Under the pieces are notes generated by a model. It made no database searches. It saw only the letters and a program-made list of their open reading frames with translations, and was not told the DNA's origin. DNA of 64,000 nucleotides from the NCBI GenBank assembly GCA_036381175.1, contig DASVDI010000019.1, forward strand, positions 8,098 through 72,097. Direction: 5' to 3'. The translations under genes and the position numbers were made by a program. This document shows, piece by piece, positions 34,111-42,961 of the stretch. The first letter of the stretch is position 1, and every line of letters starts with the position of its first letter. The stretch is from JAJUFS01 sp036381175. GTDB taxonomy: Bacteria; Pseudomonadota; Gammaproteobacteria; Natronospirales; JAJUFS01.

Positions 34111-34491
34111 TCATTTCTTCATCAACACCGCAAACGCGGCCACCATTCCCGCTTCATCGGTAAGTGAGACGAAACCTTCGCCTGCGCCAAGTTCCTCGCA
34201 CTTGCGCGCGCCATTCGCGGAGAAGATCGGCACCGGCTTGCCGGAAGGCTCTTGCACGAAACCGACATCGCGAATCCAGATGCCCTGGCGAAATCCCGTG
34301 CCCATCGCCTTCACGATGGCTTCCTTGGCGGCGAAATGCATGGCGAGAAAACGAACCTTGCGCTTCGTACGCTCGAACTGTTCGCGCTCCTCGGGCATGA
34401 GCAGGCGGTCGACGAAGTGATCGCCGAATCGCGCCCAGGTCTTTTCGATCCGGGCGATTTCACAAAGGTCGGTGCCGATTCCAAAAATCAT
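34111..34491 (-). CDS. acpS: Holo-[acyl-carrier-protein] synthase
   Basis: The 126-residue enzyme transfers 4'-phosphopantetheine from CoA to apo-ACP. It has the Mg2+-binding motif GIGTDLCEIARIEKTW at the N-terminus and the conserved FAAKEAIVKAMGTG around residue 55. Its ATG overlaps the pdxJ stop by one base, and pdxJ-acpS adjacency is classic in Gammaproteobacteria. Confidence 0.97.
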   Translation of the reverse strand: MIFGIGTDLCEIARIEKTWARFGDHFVDRLLMPEEREQFERTKRKVRFLAMHFAAKEAIVKAMGTGFRQGIWIRDVGFVQEPSGKPVPIFSANGARKCEELGAGEGFVSLTDEAGMVAAFAVLMKK

Positions 34492-35222
34492 CAGCGGCGC
34501 GCGTCCTGCATTGCACGCAATATTTCGCCGATGGCTTCATCAAGCCCGATGAAAAGCGCGCGTGAAACAATGGAGTGGCCGATGTTGAGTTCGGTGACTT
34601 GTGAAAGCCTGGCGACGGGGCCGACGTTATGCGTGTTGAGTCCGTGTCCCGCGTGCACGATGAGTCCGAGTTTCTCGGCTTGTTCCGCTGCCGTTTTCAA
34701 CCGCAGAAGCTCATCAGCGATGCCGTCACCCTTCGCGTTTGAATACGCGCCGGTATGCAACTCGATGACCGGCGCGCCGCTGTCGTACGCCGCCTGCACC
34801 TGTTCGGGATCTGGATCGATAAACAGCGACACGCGATAGCCGTTGTTTCGCAACTGGCCGGCGGCATCGCGTATCCGCGCCGCATTGCCCGCGACATTCA
34901 ATCCGCCTTCCGTTGTGAGTTCCTCGCGGCGCTCCGGAACCAGGCAACAATGCGGTGCGCGCAACTCGGCGGCGATGGCGAGCATTTCATCCGTCACAGC
35001 CATTTCGAGATTGACCGGCACGCGCACGCTCGCCAGCACATCGCGCACATCCTGGTCCTGGATGTGGCGGCGGTCTTCACGCAAGTGCATCGTGATTCCT
35101 GTTGCACCGGCAACGACCGCGAGTTCCGCCGCATCGATAACGGACGGGAAACGGCCGCCGCGCGCCTGGCGCAGCGTTGCCACGTGATCGATGTTGACGC
35201 CGAGATCGATTGCCTTGCTCAT
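34491..35222 (-). CDS. pdxJ: Pyridoxine 5'-phosphate synthase
   Basis: The 243-residue enzyme condenses 3-amino-2-oxopropyl phosphate with deoxyxylulose 5-phosphate to make pyridoxine 5'-phosphate. The N-terminal LGVNIDHVATLRQARGGRFP and the loop ITMHLREDRRHIQDQDV are diagnostic of PdxJ TIM barrels. It lies between recO, separated by a family B repeat, and acpS, with a one-base overlap. Confidence 0.97.
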   Translation of the reverse strand: MSKAIDLGVNIDHVATLRQARGGRFPSVIDAAELAVVAGATGITMHLREDRRHIQDQDVRDVLASVRVPVNLEMAVTDEMLAIAAELRAPHCCLVPERREELTTEGGLNVAGNAARIRDAAGQLRNNGYRVSLFIDPDPEQVQAAYDSGAPVIELHTGAYSNAKGDGIADELLRLKTAAEQAEKLGLIVHAGHGLNTHNVGPVARLSQVTELNIGHSIVSRALFIGLDEAIGEILRAMQDARR

Positions 35223-35252
35223 CTTCGTTCACCTGTTTCCTGCAACCGAGTG

Positions 35253-35330
35253 GTAGGTTGGGGTGAGCATCGCGAACCCCAACATTCCGATCCGTTGGGG
35301 TTCGGCTATCGCCTCACCCCAACCTGCGTG
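35253..35330. repeat. Intergenic palindromic repeat, family B copy 1
   Basis: The outer arms GTAGGTTGGGGTGAG and CTCACCCCAACCTGC, one base off perfect, enclose inner arms GAACCCCAAC and GTTGGGGTTC. The two nested hairpins could fold as a branched structure. Other copies are at 46905 and 47663. It separates recO from pdxJ. Confidence 0.85.
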
Positions 35331-35336
35331 CTTCGT

Positions 35337-36062
35337 TCACCGCTTCTTGCGAGAAATCATTTCGCGCAGTACATCGCGGCTTTTCAACGGCTTGCCGCCA
35401 AGATGCCGGTCCAGTGCGTGGCGCAGGATACGTTGCGCATCGCGCGCAACCTGAGGGTCGCTGAAATCGCCACCAGCCATGGCAAGCAGGTTATTTCCCG
35501 ATACCAGGCTCGCGTGTTCCGCGCCGGCTGCTGCGCGTTCCGGTCCACTGTCCGCGTGAAAAAGATAGTGCGCTGATGCATCGACAGCTTCGCCCGTGCG
35601 CGGATCGGCCACGAGATTCAGACCATACCCCAGCGCCTCCAGCAAGCCCAGTTCGAAGCGCCGCAAGGCCGGTGCCACCGCATTTTCCGTCAACTCGACA
35701 AGCGCCGCCGCATAAAGCGCGAAGATTTCAGGATGCGGATCGTGGGTGGCAATAAGCCGCAGACATAATTCGTTCAGGTAGAAGCCTGCGAGCAGCGCGT
35801 CACCGGCGAGAGGCCTGCTCGCGCCACCGGATTCAAGCCCGGTAACAGTAGCGAGCTCGCGCCCGCTCCACGACAGCAGCAGCGGCTGGAATGGCCGCAG
35901 CAATCCGCGTTGCCGATTATTTGCACGACGCACGCCGCGCGCAACGGCGGCGATGCGTCCATGATCGCGAACCAGGAACTCGACAATGCGGCTTGAATCA
36001 CGGTAGTCGAACTGGTGCAGCACATACGCGGGTTCGAGTTCGACCCGCAGGCGTCGCGTCAT
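35337..36062 (-). CDS. recO: DNA repair protein RecO
   Basis: The start at 36062 overlaps the era stop by four bases. The 241-residue product has an N-terminal OB fold (AYVLHQFDYRDSSRIVEFLV) and a helical C-terminal domain. RecO loads RecA onto SSB-coated single-stranded DNA with RecR in gap repair. The four-cysteine zinc site found in some Gram-positive RecO proteins is absent, as is usual in this class. The C-terminus KPLKSRDVLREM is conserved. Confidence 0.93.
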   Translation of the reverse strand: MTRRLRVELEPAYVLHQFDYRDSSRIVEFLVRDHGRIAAVARGVRRANNRQRGLLRPFQPLLLSWSGRELATVTGLESGGASRPLAGDALLAGFYLNELCLRLIATHDPHPEIFALYAAALVELTENAVAPALRRFELGLLEALGYGLNLVADPRTGEAVDASAHYLFHADSGPERAAAGAEHASLVSGNNLLAMAGGDFSDPQVARDAQRILRHALDRHLGGKPLKSRDVLREMISRKKR

Positions 36063-36979
36063 CGTTCGTCGATCCCGAGTTCGCGCAACTGGCGCGGATC
36101 GTCCGCCCACGCCTCACGCAGCTTCACCCACAACTCCAGGAAAACCTTGCGTCCGAACTGCGACTCCAGCGATTCGCGCGCCGCGCGCCCGACCTGCTTG
36201 AGCATGTCGCCACCCTTGCCGATGACGATGGATTTCTGACCCTCGCGCTCCACCCAGATTGTCGCGCCAATGCGCAGCAGTCCATTCCCTCGCCCTTCGA
36301 CTTTCGGCGGCTCGCTGACAAACTGATCGACGGTGACCGTCAGGGAATAGGGCAATTCCTCGTGCAGGCGTTCCATGAGTTTTTCGCGAACGGTTTCCGC
36401 AACCATGAACTGGTGGCTTCGGTCCGTGTGCTGCTCTTCGGGAAAGAACGGCGGCGATTCGGGCAGCCGCGTGCGCAGTTCATCAAGCAAAGGCGCGAGG
36501 TTTCTTTCCTTCAACGCCGAGAGCGGCACGACGGCCGCGAAATTCATGCGTGCGGCGGTCGCTTCGAGAAACGGCAACAGTTCCGCCTTGTCCTTCACCT
36601 GGTCGACTTTGTTCACGGCGAGCACGACGTTGTCACGGTTGCGCAACTGGCGCAGCACGTTGTCGTCCTCCTCCGTCCAGCGCATGGCCTCGATGACAAA
36701 CACGATGATATCGACGTCATCGAGAATGGATTGCGCGGAGCGGTTGAGCGCCTTGTTGAGTGCGCGTTTCGCCTTGAGATGAATACCCGGCGTATCGACG
36801 AACACGAACTGAAAACCGGGCTCGTGACGCACGCCCATGATGCGGTGGCGCGTGGTCTGCGGCTTGTGCGTGACAATGCTGACCTTGCGGCCGATGAGTG
36901 CGTTCAGCAGCGTGGACTTGCCGACGTTGGGCCGGCCGGTCAAGCCGATCATTCCCGCATGGATTTCATCAGGCAACAT
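36059..36979 (-). CDS. era: GTPase Era
   Basis: The 306-residue protein has G1 GRPNVGKSTLL, G3 DTPGI and G4 NKVD. A C-terminal KH domain (EGQKSIVIGKGGDMLKQVG) binds the 3' end of 16S rRNA. Era assists 30S maturation. It overlaps rnc by 11 bases and recO by four, the conserved rnc-era-recO operon. Confidence 0.97.
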   Translation of the reverse strand: MLPDEIHAGMIGLTGRPNVGKSTLLNALIGRKVSIVTHKPQTTRHRIMGVRHEPGFQFVFVDTPGIHLKAKRALNKALNRSAQSILDDVDIIVFVIEAMRWTEEDDNVLRQLRNRDNVVLAVNKVDQVKDKAELLPFLEATAARMNFAAVVPLSALKERNLAPLLDELRTRLPESPPFFPEEQHTDRSHQFMVAETVREKLMERLHEELPYSLTVTVDQFVSEPPKVEGRGNGLLRIGATIWVEREGQKSIVIGKGGDMLKQVGRAARESLESQFGRKVFLELWVKLREAWADDPRQLRELGIDER

Positions 36980-37646
36980 CAGTCAGCTCCGCGAGTATTT
37001 TTTCCGCCGCCGCCTGCTCCGCGGCGCGCCGGCTCGCGCCGGATGCACGGGTTTCCAGCGCGAGCGCCGGCACCTTGCAGGCAACCTGGAACAGTTGTTT
37101 GTGCGCCGGCCCTGAAACGTCAACCGTCGAATATTCCGGCAATCCAACGCCGCGTTCCTGCAGCAATTCCTGCAGGCGCGTCTTCGGATCCTTGAGCGAG
37201 GCAGGATCCGGGAGGTTCGCGAACGCATCGGCAAGAACGCGGTGAATGCAGGTTTCAACAGCTGTGAAACCGCCGTCGATATAAACGGCGCCGATGATTG
37301 CTTCCAGCGCATCGGCCAGCACGGAGCGTCGCCGGAAACCGCCGGATTTCAATTCGCCGGGGCCGAGGTGCATGGCAATACCGAGATCGAGGGACTGCGC
37401 GGCGACGGCGAGTGCATCGCGGTTCACCAGGCTCGCGCGCAAGCGACTGAGATCGCCTTCCGTAAGGCCTGCATGCTTCCTGAAAAGAAAATCGGCGACC
37501 ACCATGCCGAGTACGGCGTCGCCGAGAAATTCCAGCCGCTCATTGTTGTCGCCCGGAACGCTGCGGTGCGTGAGCGCGCAGTTCAGCAGGTTCCGGTCGC
37601 GGAACCGGTACTCCAGCCGGCGTTCAAGACGTTCCGCTTCGTCCAT
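36969..37646 (-). CDS. rnc: Ribonuclease III
   Basis: The ATG at 37646 follows GAGGAG and gives 225 residues. The signature ERLEFLGDAVLGMVVADFLF carries the catalytic acidic residues, and a double-stranded RNA-binding domain occupies about residues 150-225. The enzyme processes rRNA precursors and regulates mRNAs. It may autoregulate in this operon, as in E. coli, but no specific leader hairpin was verified. Confidence 0.96.
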   Translation of the reverse strand: MDEAERLERRLEYRFRDRNLLNCALTHRSVPGDNNERLEFLGDAVLGMVVADFLFRKHAGLTEGDLSRLRASLVNRDALAVAAQSLDLGIAMHLGPGELKSGGFRRRSVLADALEAIIGAVYIDGGFTAVETCIHRVLADAFANLPDPASLKDPKTRLQELLQERGVGLPEYSTVDVSGPAHKQLFQVACKVPALALETRASGASRRAAEQAAAEKILAELTDVA

Positions 37647-37654
37647 CGGACTCC

Positions 37655-38017
37655 TCAAAGTGAAACGGAGTGATCGAATTCAAGCAGGAACCACACGTTG
37701 CCCATGAACTTGGTGCGCGCCTCGTACTCGACGGACAACACGGCGTCGCCCTTCTCGCGCGTGACCTTGAAGTCACGAGCGTTGACGGTATCAATGTTGT
37801 TCACGTCAAGGCGTTTCTGGATCGTCGAACGCAGCGCGACGGGCGAGGCGTTCGCATCACCTTCTTCCGCCACAGCATTCATGATTCTCACGATCGACTG
37901 GTACTCCAGGTAAACCGGCGCGAGCTTCATGGCCATGATCGCGAAGAAACCGATCACGGCAAGCAGGAGCACATAGCCCATGAATGTCATGCCAAGCTGT
38001 CGTTTCTGCTGCAACAT
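37655..38017 (-). CDS. DUF4845 membrane protein
   Basis: The 120-residue product starts seven bases after GGAGGG. One N-terminal membrane helix (MTFMGYVLLLAVIGFFAIMA) is followed by a periplasmic pilin-like domain (APVYLEYQSIVRIMNAVAEE). DUF4845 genes sit between lepB and rnc in many gammaproteobacteria. The start resembles a type IV pilin-like N-terminus, though no processing site is certain. The function is unknown. Confidence 0.8.
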   Translation of the reverse strand: MLQQKRQLGMTFMGYVLLLAVIGFFAIMAMKLAPVYLEYQSIVRIMNAVAEEGDANASPVALRSTIQKRLDVNNIDTVNARDFKVTREKGDAVLSVEYEARTKFMGNVWFLLEFDHSVSL

Positions 38018-38054
38018 CACACGTCCCTCCAACGGATTTTCTGGTTATCTGTCG

Positions 38055-38819
38055 CTATTTGATGACGGTGCCGATCCGTTCCCATTCCGGCCATTGTCCG
38101 AAATGCCAGTTCATCCAGATGAAAAACGCCTTGCCCACCAGGTTTTCCTCCGGCACGAAACCCCACACACGGCTGTCGTTCGAATTATCGCGGTTGTCGC
38201 CCATCATGAAGTAATGTCCCGGCGGAACGGTGAACCGGAGTTCGCGCGGATCGTACCGCTGCGGCATCCTCAGAATGTGATGCCATTCGCCATTGAGATG
38301 CTCCGCAAAAACATTCGCCGTCATGCCGTTTTCCGTGACGTGATCGCCGACGGGACGCAACTCAAGCACCTCGCCATTCACATACACGCGTTTTTGATAA
38401 TAGGCGATCTCGTCGCCCGGTACACCAATCACCCGCTTGATGTAGTCCTGGCGCGGGTCCACGGGATAGCGAAAAACCATGACGTCGCCGCGTTCAGGCT
38501 TACCGATATCGACGATCTTCGTGCCAATGATCGGCAGGCGAATACCGTAAGCGAACTTGTTGACCAGGATGAAATCGCCCTGCTCCAGCGTCGGCTCCAT
38601 CGACGACGATGGAATCCGGAACGGCTCCGCAACAAACGAACGCAGCAGGAAAATGACAAGGAACACGGGAAACAGCGAGCGCGCGTACTCGACAGCGATC
38701 GGCTCCTTCTCGACACCGGCCGCACGCCGCCGCGGTGCCCAGAACACGATGTCCAGCAGCCAGATCGTGCCCATCAGCGCGATCATCGCCAGGAAAAACA
38801 GGGAAAAATCCATCCTCAT
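38055..38819 (-). CDS. lepB: Signal peptidase I
   Basis: The 254-residue inner-membrane protease has two N-terminal membrane segments. The catalytic serine lies in IPSSSMEPTLEQGDF and the catalytic lysine in RQDYIKRVIGVPGDE. C-terminal box E is GHYFMMGDNRDNSNDSRVWG. It removes signal peptides from Sec- and Tat-exported proteins. It lies ten bases downstream of lepA, as expected for the lepA-lepB pair. Confidence 0.96.
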   Translation of the reverse strand: MRMDFSLFFLAMIALMGTIWLLDIVFWAPRRRAAGVEKEPIAVEYARSLFPVFLVIFLLRSFVAEPFRIPSSSMEPTLEQGDFILVNKFAYGIRLPIIGTKIVDIGKPERGDVMVFRYPVDPRQDYIKRVIGVPGDEIAYYQKRVYVNGEVLELRPVGDHVTENGMTANVFAEHLNGEWHHILRMPQRYDPRELRFTVPPGHYFMMGDNRDNSNDSRVWGFVPEENLVGKAFFIWMNWHFGQWPEWERIGTVIK

Positions 38820-38828
38820 CTCATGCTC

Positions 38829-40622
38829 CTATTTCTTGCCGACATGCAGCACGGCAAGGAAGGCTTCCTGCGGAATTTCCACGCGGCCCACCTGCTTCAT
38901 GCGTTTCTTGCCGGCTTTCTGCTTTTCCAGCAGCTTGCGTTTGCGGCTGATGTCGCCGCCATAACATTTCGCCGTGACGTTCTTGCGCATCGCCTTCACG
39001 CTGGTGCGCGCGACAATCTGGCTGCCGATCGCCGCCTGCACTGCCACTTCGAACATCTGCCGCGGAATGAGTTCCTTCATTTTTTCCGTGAGGTCGCGGC
39101 CGCGCGGAAAGGCATGATCCTTGTGCACGATGGAACTGAGCGCGTCAACCTTCTCGCCGTTGATGAGCAGATCGAGCTTGATGAGCGGCGCCGCCTGGAA
39201 ATGCGAAAATTCATAATCGAATGACGCAAATCCGCGGCTGCACGATTTCAGGCGATCGAAGAAATCGAGAACCACTTCGCTCATCGGCAATTGATACGTG
39301 AGCTGCACTTGCGAGCCCGTGTAATGCATGCGCGTCTGTGTGCCGCGTTTTTCAACGCAAAGATTGATGACGTTGCCGATGAATTCCTGCGGCACGAGAA
39401 TGTTCGCGGTGATGATCGGCTCGCGGATTTCCTCGATCTTGTTCGTCGCCGGCAGGTTGGCGGGGTTGTCGACCATCACAATACTGCCGTCGGTGATCTC
39501 GACTTCGTAAATCACCGTCGGCGCCGTGGTGATCAGGTCGATTTCATATTCGCGCTCCAGCCGTTCCTGCACGATCTCCATGTGCAGCATGCCGAGAAAC
39601 CCGCAGCGGAAACCGAAGCCGAGTGCGTTCGAGGATTCCGGTTCGAAATGCAGCGCCGAGTCATTCAGCTTCAGCTTGCGCAGTGCTTCGCGCAGGTCTT
39701 CGTAATCATCGGCATTGATCGGGAAGAGGCCAGCGAACACGCGCGGCTGCACCTGCTTGAAACCGGGCAGTGCTTTCTCGCAGGGACGATCCGGATGCGT
39801 AAGCGTATCGCCGACCGGTGCGCCATCGATGTCCTTGATACCCGCGATCACGAAGCCGACTTCACCGGCTTTGAGGTCGCCGCGCGGCGTCATCTTCGGC
39901 GTGAAGCGTCCGACCTTGGTCACGGGATGATCGCGGCCGGTGGACATGACGCGGATTTTTTCGCCGGGCTTGAGGCGGCCGTTGATGATGCGCACCAGCG
40001 ACACGACGCCGACGTAATTGTCGAACCAGGAATCGACAATCGATGCCTGCAGAGGCGCGTCGGGATCGCCAACCGGCGGCGGAATGCGCTGCACGATTCT
40101 CTCAAGCGCCTCGCGCACGTTCTCGCCGGTCTTCGCGCTCATGCGCACCGCGTCTTTCGCCTCGATGCCGATGATGTCCTCGATCTGCGCGATCACGCGA
40201 TCAGGTTCCGCGGCGGGCAGGTCGATCTTGTTCAGCACCGGCACGACTTCGAGATCAAGATCGATGGCCGTGTAGCAATTCGCGACGCTCTGCGCTTCCA
40301 CGCCTTGCGCGGCATCGACAACCAGCAGCGCGCCTTCGCAGGCCGCCAGCGATCGCGAGACTTCATACGAAAAATCAACGTGGCCCGGCGTGTCGATGAG
40401 ATTCAACAGGTAGGTCTTGCCGTTATCGGCGAGATATTCCAGCGAGACGCTTTGCGCCTTGATGGTGATGCCGCGCTCGCGCTCGAGATCCATCGAGTCG
40501 AGCACTTGCGCTGCCATTTCGCGGTCGGCAAGGCCGCCGCAGATCTGGATGAACCGGTCGGCGAGCGTCGATTTGCCGTGATCGATATGAGCGATGATCG
40601 AAAAATTGCGGATGTGATCCAT
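38829..40622 (-). CDS. lepA: Elongation factor 4 (LepA)
   Basis: The start at 40622 follows AAGGA and gives 597 residues. The GTPase motifs are AHIDHGKSTLADRF, DTPGHVDF and NKIDLPAA. EF-G-like domains follow, with the LepA-specific C-terminal domain (DALSSIVHKDHAFPRGRDL ... AKCYGGDISRKRKLLEKQ). LepA is a ribosome-binding GTPase that affects elongation under stress and 30S biogenesis. Confidence 0.97.
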   Translation of the reverse strand: MDHIRNFSIIAHIDHGKSTLADRFIQICGGLADREMAAQVLDSMDLERERGITIKAQSVSLEYLADNGKTYLLNLIDTPGHVDFSYEVSRSLAACEGALLVVDAAQGVEAQSVANCYTAIDLDLEVVPVLNKIDLPAAEPDRVIAQIEDIIGIEAKDAVRMSAKTGENVREALERIVQRIPPPVGDPDAPLQASIVDSWFDNYVGVVSLVRIINGRLKPGEKIRVMSTGRDHPVTKVGRFTPKMTPRGDLKAGEVGFVIAGIKDIDGAPVGDTLTHPDRPCEKALPGFKQVQPRVFAGLFPINADDYEDLREALRKLKLNDSALHFEPESSNALGFGFRCGFLGMLHMEIVQERLEREYEIDLITTAPTVIYEVEITDGSIVMVDNPANLPATNKIEEIREPIITANILVPQEFIGNVINLCVEKRGTQTRMHYTGSQVQLTYQLPMSEVVLDFFDRLKSCSRGFASFDYEFSHFQAAPLIKLDLLINGEKVDALSSIVHKDHAFPRGRDLTEKMKELIPRQMFEVAVQAAIGSQIVARTSVKAMRKNVTAKCYGGDISRKRKLLEKQKAGKKRMKQVGRVEIPQEAFLAVLHVGKK

Positions 40623-40696
40623 AAATCCTTGGTCGTCGGAGGCGAGGTTTTGCGCGAGCAAAGCGGGGAATTATACCGGCCGCGAGAGGCGAACGC

Positions 40697-40936
40697 TCAA
40701 GGAACCTTCAGTGCATCGGCCACCGCGTCCGCATCCAGCCGGCCTTCCGAGATCACCTCGCCGTCGAGCACCAGAACGGGAATCCTGATGCCGAATGTCT
40801 CGCGCAACCCGGCGTCGGTATCGATGTTCACGACCTCGACGGCGAGGCCTGCCGCCTGCAACAGCGGCTGCAACTCGGCGTGCATGTCCTCGCAAAGATG
40901 GCAGCCGGGACGGCTGTAAAGCACAAGACCCGCCAT
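40697..40936 (-). CDS. Glutaredoxin family (DUF836) protein
   Basis: The 79-residue thioredoxin-fold protein has a Cys-His-Leu-Cys active site (YSRPGCHLCEDM) and the cis-proline region IRIPVLVLDGEVI. Small proteins of this type are found between mucD and lepA in many gammaproteobacteria. It starts 16 bases after the mucD stop. A thiol-disulfide role is expected; the partner is unknown. Confidence 0.85.
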   Translation of the reverse strand: MAGLVLYSRPGCHLCEDMHAELQPLLQAAGLAVEVVNIDTDAGLRETFGIRIPVLVLDGEVISEGRLDADAVADALKVP

Positions 40937-40952
40937 TGTCACCCCGCCATCG

Positions 40953-42362
40953 TCATTGGGCGACGCGCAGCGGGACGAAAACCGTCGTGCCACCGCGCTG
41001 CACGAGCACGGCGACGTGCCGGTCGTGCGGCAGGGCATCAACGGCCGCGCGGAAATCCTTCTCGTCACGAATCGGTTCGCGGTCGATGCTGAGAATGACA
41101 TCGCCAATCCGCAAACCGGCCTGGCGCGCGGGACCTGGCGCGACTTCCTCCACGATAACGCCGCCCTCTTCGACCGCGAGCGTCTCGCGTTCCGAGAAGC
41201 GCAGTTCGCGCACCGCGAGGCCGAGCCGGCCATCGCCACCGTCCTGGCTTTCGAGCGCGACCGGCAGGGTTTCGACGGGAACCTCGCCCAGCGTCACCTT
41301 CAACTCGCGCGGCTCGCCGTCGCGCATCACCGACAGGGCAACCTCGCTGCCAGCGGGCACACCGCCGACCATCGGCGGCAACTCGTCCGCGGCATAAACG
41401 GCCTCGTCGTTGAATGCGAGGATGATGTCGCCGACTTCGAGACCGGCCTTATCGGCCGGACTGCCGTCGAAAACGTTGCGCACCAGCGCGCCTTCCGGAC
41501 GGCTCATTTCAAAGGATTCGGCCAGATCGCGGGTCACATCCTGGATATCGACGCCCAGCCAGCCGCGGCTGACGCGGCCGTTCGTGCGCAACTGCGCCGC
41601 CACGTCCATGGCGAGATTGATGGGAATCGCGAAGGAAACGCCCATGAAGCCGCCGGTGCGGCTGTAGATCTGAGAATTGATGCCGATGACCTCGCCGTTC
41701 ATGTTGAACAGCGGCCCGCCGGAATTGCCGGGATTGATGGCGACGTCGGTCTGGATGTAAGGCACATAACGCTCGCTGCCGACGCTGCGGCCTTTCGCGC
41801 TGACGATGCCGGAAGTCACCGAGTAATCGAAACCGAAGGGAGAGCCAATGGCCATCACCCATTCGCCGACCTTGAGCTTGTGCGCATCGCCGATGTGCGC
41901 GACCGGCAGATCGGTCGCGTCGATTTTCAGCAGCGCGAGATCGCTGGCGGGGTCCGCGCCAATCAGCCGGGCGTTCAACTGTCGCCGGTCGGCGAGCCGC
42001 ACCACGATTTCCTCGGCGCCGCGAATGACATGGTAATTGGTGAGAATCTCGCCGTCGGCGGAAATGATCACGCCGGAACCCAGCGAACTGGAATCGAACA
42101 GTTCAGGCGCAGGCGGCGTCTCGGCCGGATCCGAAAAACGTTCGAACAAATCGTCGAAGGGATGGCTTTCCGGCAGCGACGCGCCGGGATCCGTCGCGGT
42201 CACTTCCAGCCGCTGCGTGCTGCTGATGTTCACCACCGTCGGGCTGACCTGTTCGGCCAGCGTGACGAAATCCGGCAGGGTCTGGAGCGGCACGGGCTCG
42301 GCCGCGTGCGATGCCGGTGCGGCGAAAAACAAAAGAATTGTGGAAAGCAGCAAAAGACGCAT
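40953..42362 (-). CDS. mucD: Periplasmic serine protease, DegP/DegQ (MucD) type
   Basis: The start at 42362 opens a signal peptide (MRLLLLSTILLFFAAPASHA) in a 469-residue product. The trypsin-like triad is visible: His in NYHVIRGAEEI, Asp in DPASDLALLKID, and Ser in NPGNSGGPLFN. Two PDZ domains follow (about residues 255-355 and 380-465). The enzyme degrades misfolded periplasmic proteins. Its position after rpoE-mucABC matches the Pseudomonas algU-mucABCD operon, where MucD restrains the sigma-E response. Confidence 0.95.
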   Translation of the reverse strand: MRLLLLSTILLFFAAPASHAAEPVPLQTLPDFVTLAEQVSPTVVNISSTQRLEVTATDPGASLPESHPFDDLFERFSDPAETPPAPELFDSSSLGSGVIISADGEILTNYHVIRGAEEIVVRLADRRQLNARLIGADPASDLALLKIDATDLPVAHIGDAHKLKVGEWVMAIGSPFGFDYSVTSGIVSAKGRSVGSERYVPYIQTDVAINPGNSGGPLFNMNGEVIGINSQIYSRTGGFMGVSFAIPINLAMDVAAQLRTNGRVSRGWLGVDIQDVTRDLAESFEMSRPEGALVRNVFDGSPADKAGLEVGDIILAFNDEAVYAADELPPMVGGVPAGSEVALSVMRDGEPRELKVTLGEVPVETLPVALESQDGGDGRLGLAVRELRFSERETLAVEEGGVIVEEVAPGPARQAGLRIGDVILSIDREPIRDEKDFRAAVDALPHDRHVAVLVQRGGTTVFVPLRVAQ

Positions 42363-42400
42363 GTGTGGACGCAGCAGGATTGGGAAAACAGCGGCTATTG

Positions 42401-42901
42401 TCAGGGTTCCAGTCGCGTCGGACAAGGCTCGTGCGCGGCCAGTTGCCGCAGGACCACGGCTTGCAGCTCGCCGCTGCCGGCCAATCGCGCGCCGCGCCAC
42501 CGAGCGATCCACAGGCCGCTTGCAAGCCCCGTGATCGCGCCGGCCAATGCGCCGGCATCGCCGCCGAACATCATCCCGCCGCCGATCGCGCCGATCAGCA
42601 GGCCCGCGAGCGGCAGGCCGTAGAGCAGGAACGAAGCACTCTGCACTGCCGTTACGGACAGCCCGAGCAGCAACTGGTCACCGGCCGCGAGACCGGCCAT
42701 CGATGCCGGCAAGCTTACCGGCAATTCCTGCAGGCGCCCGCGCAACAGTTTCGCGAACAGGCCCGCGCCGCAGCCCTCACCCGCCGCACAGCGCGCACAA
42801 CCCGCCTGGCTTTCGCATTGCACCCAGGCGGTTGCGCCCACGACACGCAGCACGCGGGCGCGTTCCTGGATCAGGTCATCGCGGGGTTCCGGAGAATTCA
42901 T
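42401..42901 (-). CDS. mucC: SoxR-reducing system/RseC family protein
   Basis: The 166-residue protein has an N-terminal cysteine cluster (CESQAGCARCAAGEGCGAGL) and two membrane helices around residues 82-128. This is the RseC/MucC layout. RseC has been linked to thiol redox control of SoxR and to modulating sigma-E. It follows mucB in the sigma-E operon. Confidence 0.88.
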   Translation of the reverse strand: MNSPEPRDDLIQERARVLRVVGATAWVQCESQAGCARCAAGEGCGAGLFAKLLRGRLQELPVSLPASMAGLAAGDQLLLGLSVTAVQSASFLLYGLPLAGLLIGAIGGGMMFGGDAGALAGAITGLASGLWIARWRGARLAGSGELQAVVLRQLAAHEPCPTRLEP

Positions 42902-42961
42902 GAAGGAAGGATAGCGCAAGCGGTGTGGCGGTAATGCAAGCCGCGGATTCGATATCCGTTC

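Noticed and set aside
36969..36979. Possible frameshift from the rnc/era overlap of 11 bases
   Set aside because: Both genes have complete motifs and short overlaps in rnc-era-recO operons are normal.
39291..40919. Long plus-strand open frame opposite lepA
   Set aside because: It is antisense to lepA, whose GTPase motifs are all present on the minus strand; GC-rich codon bias leaves the complementary frame open.
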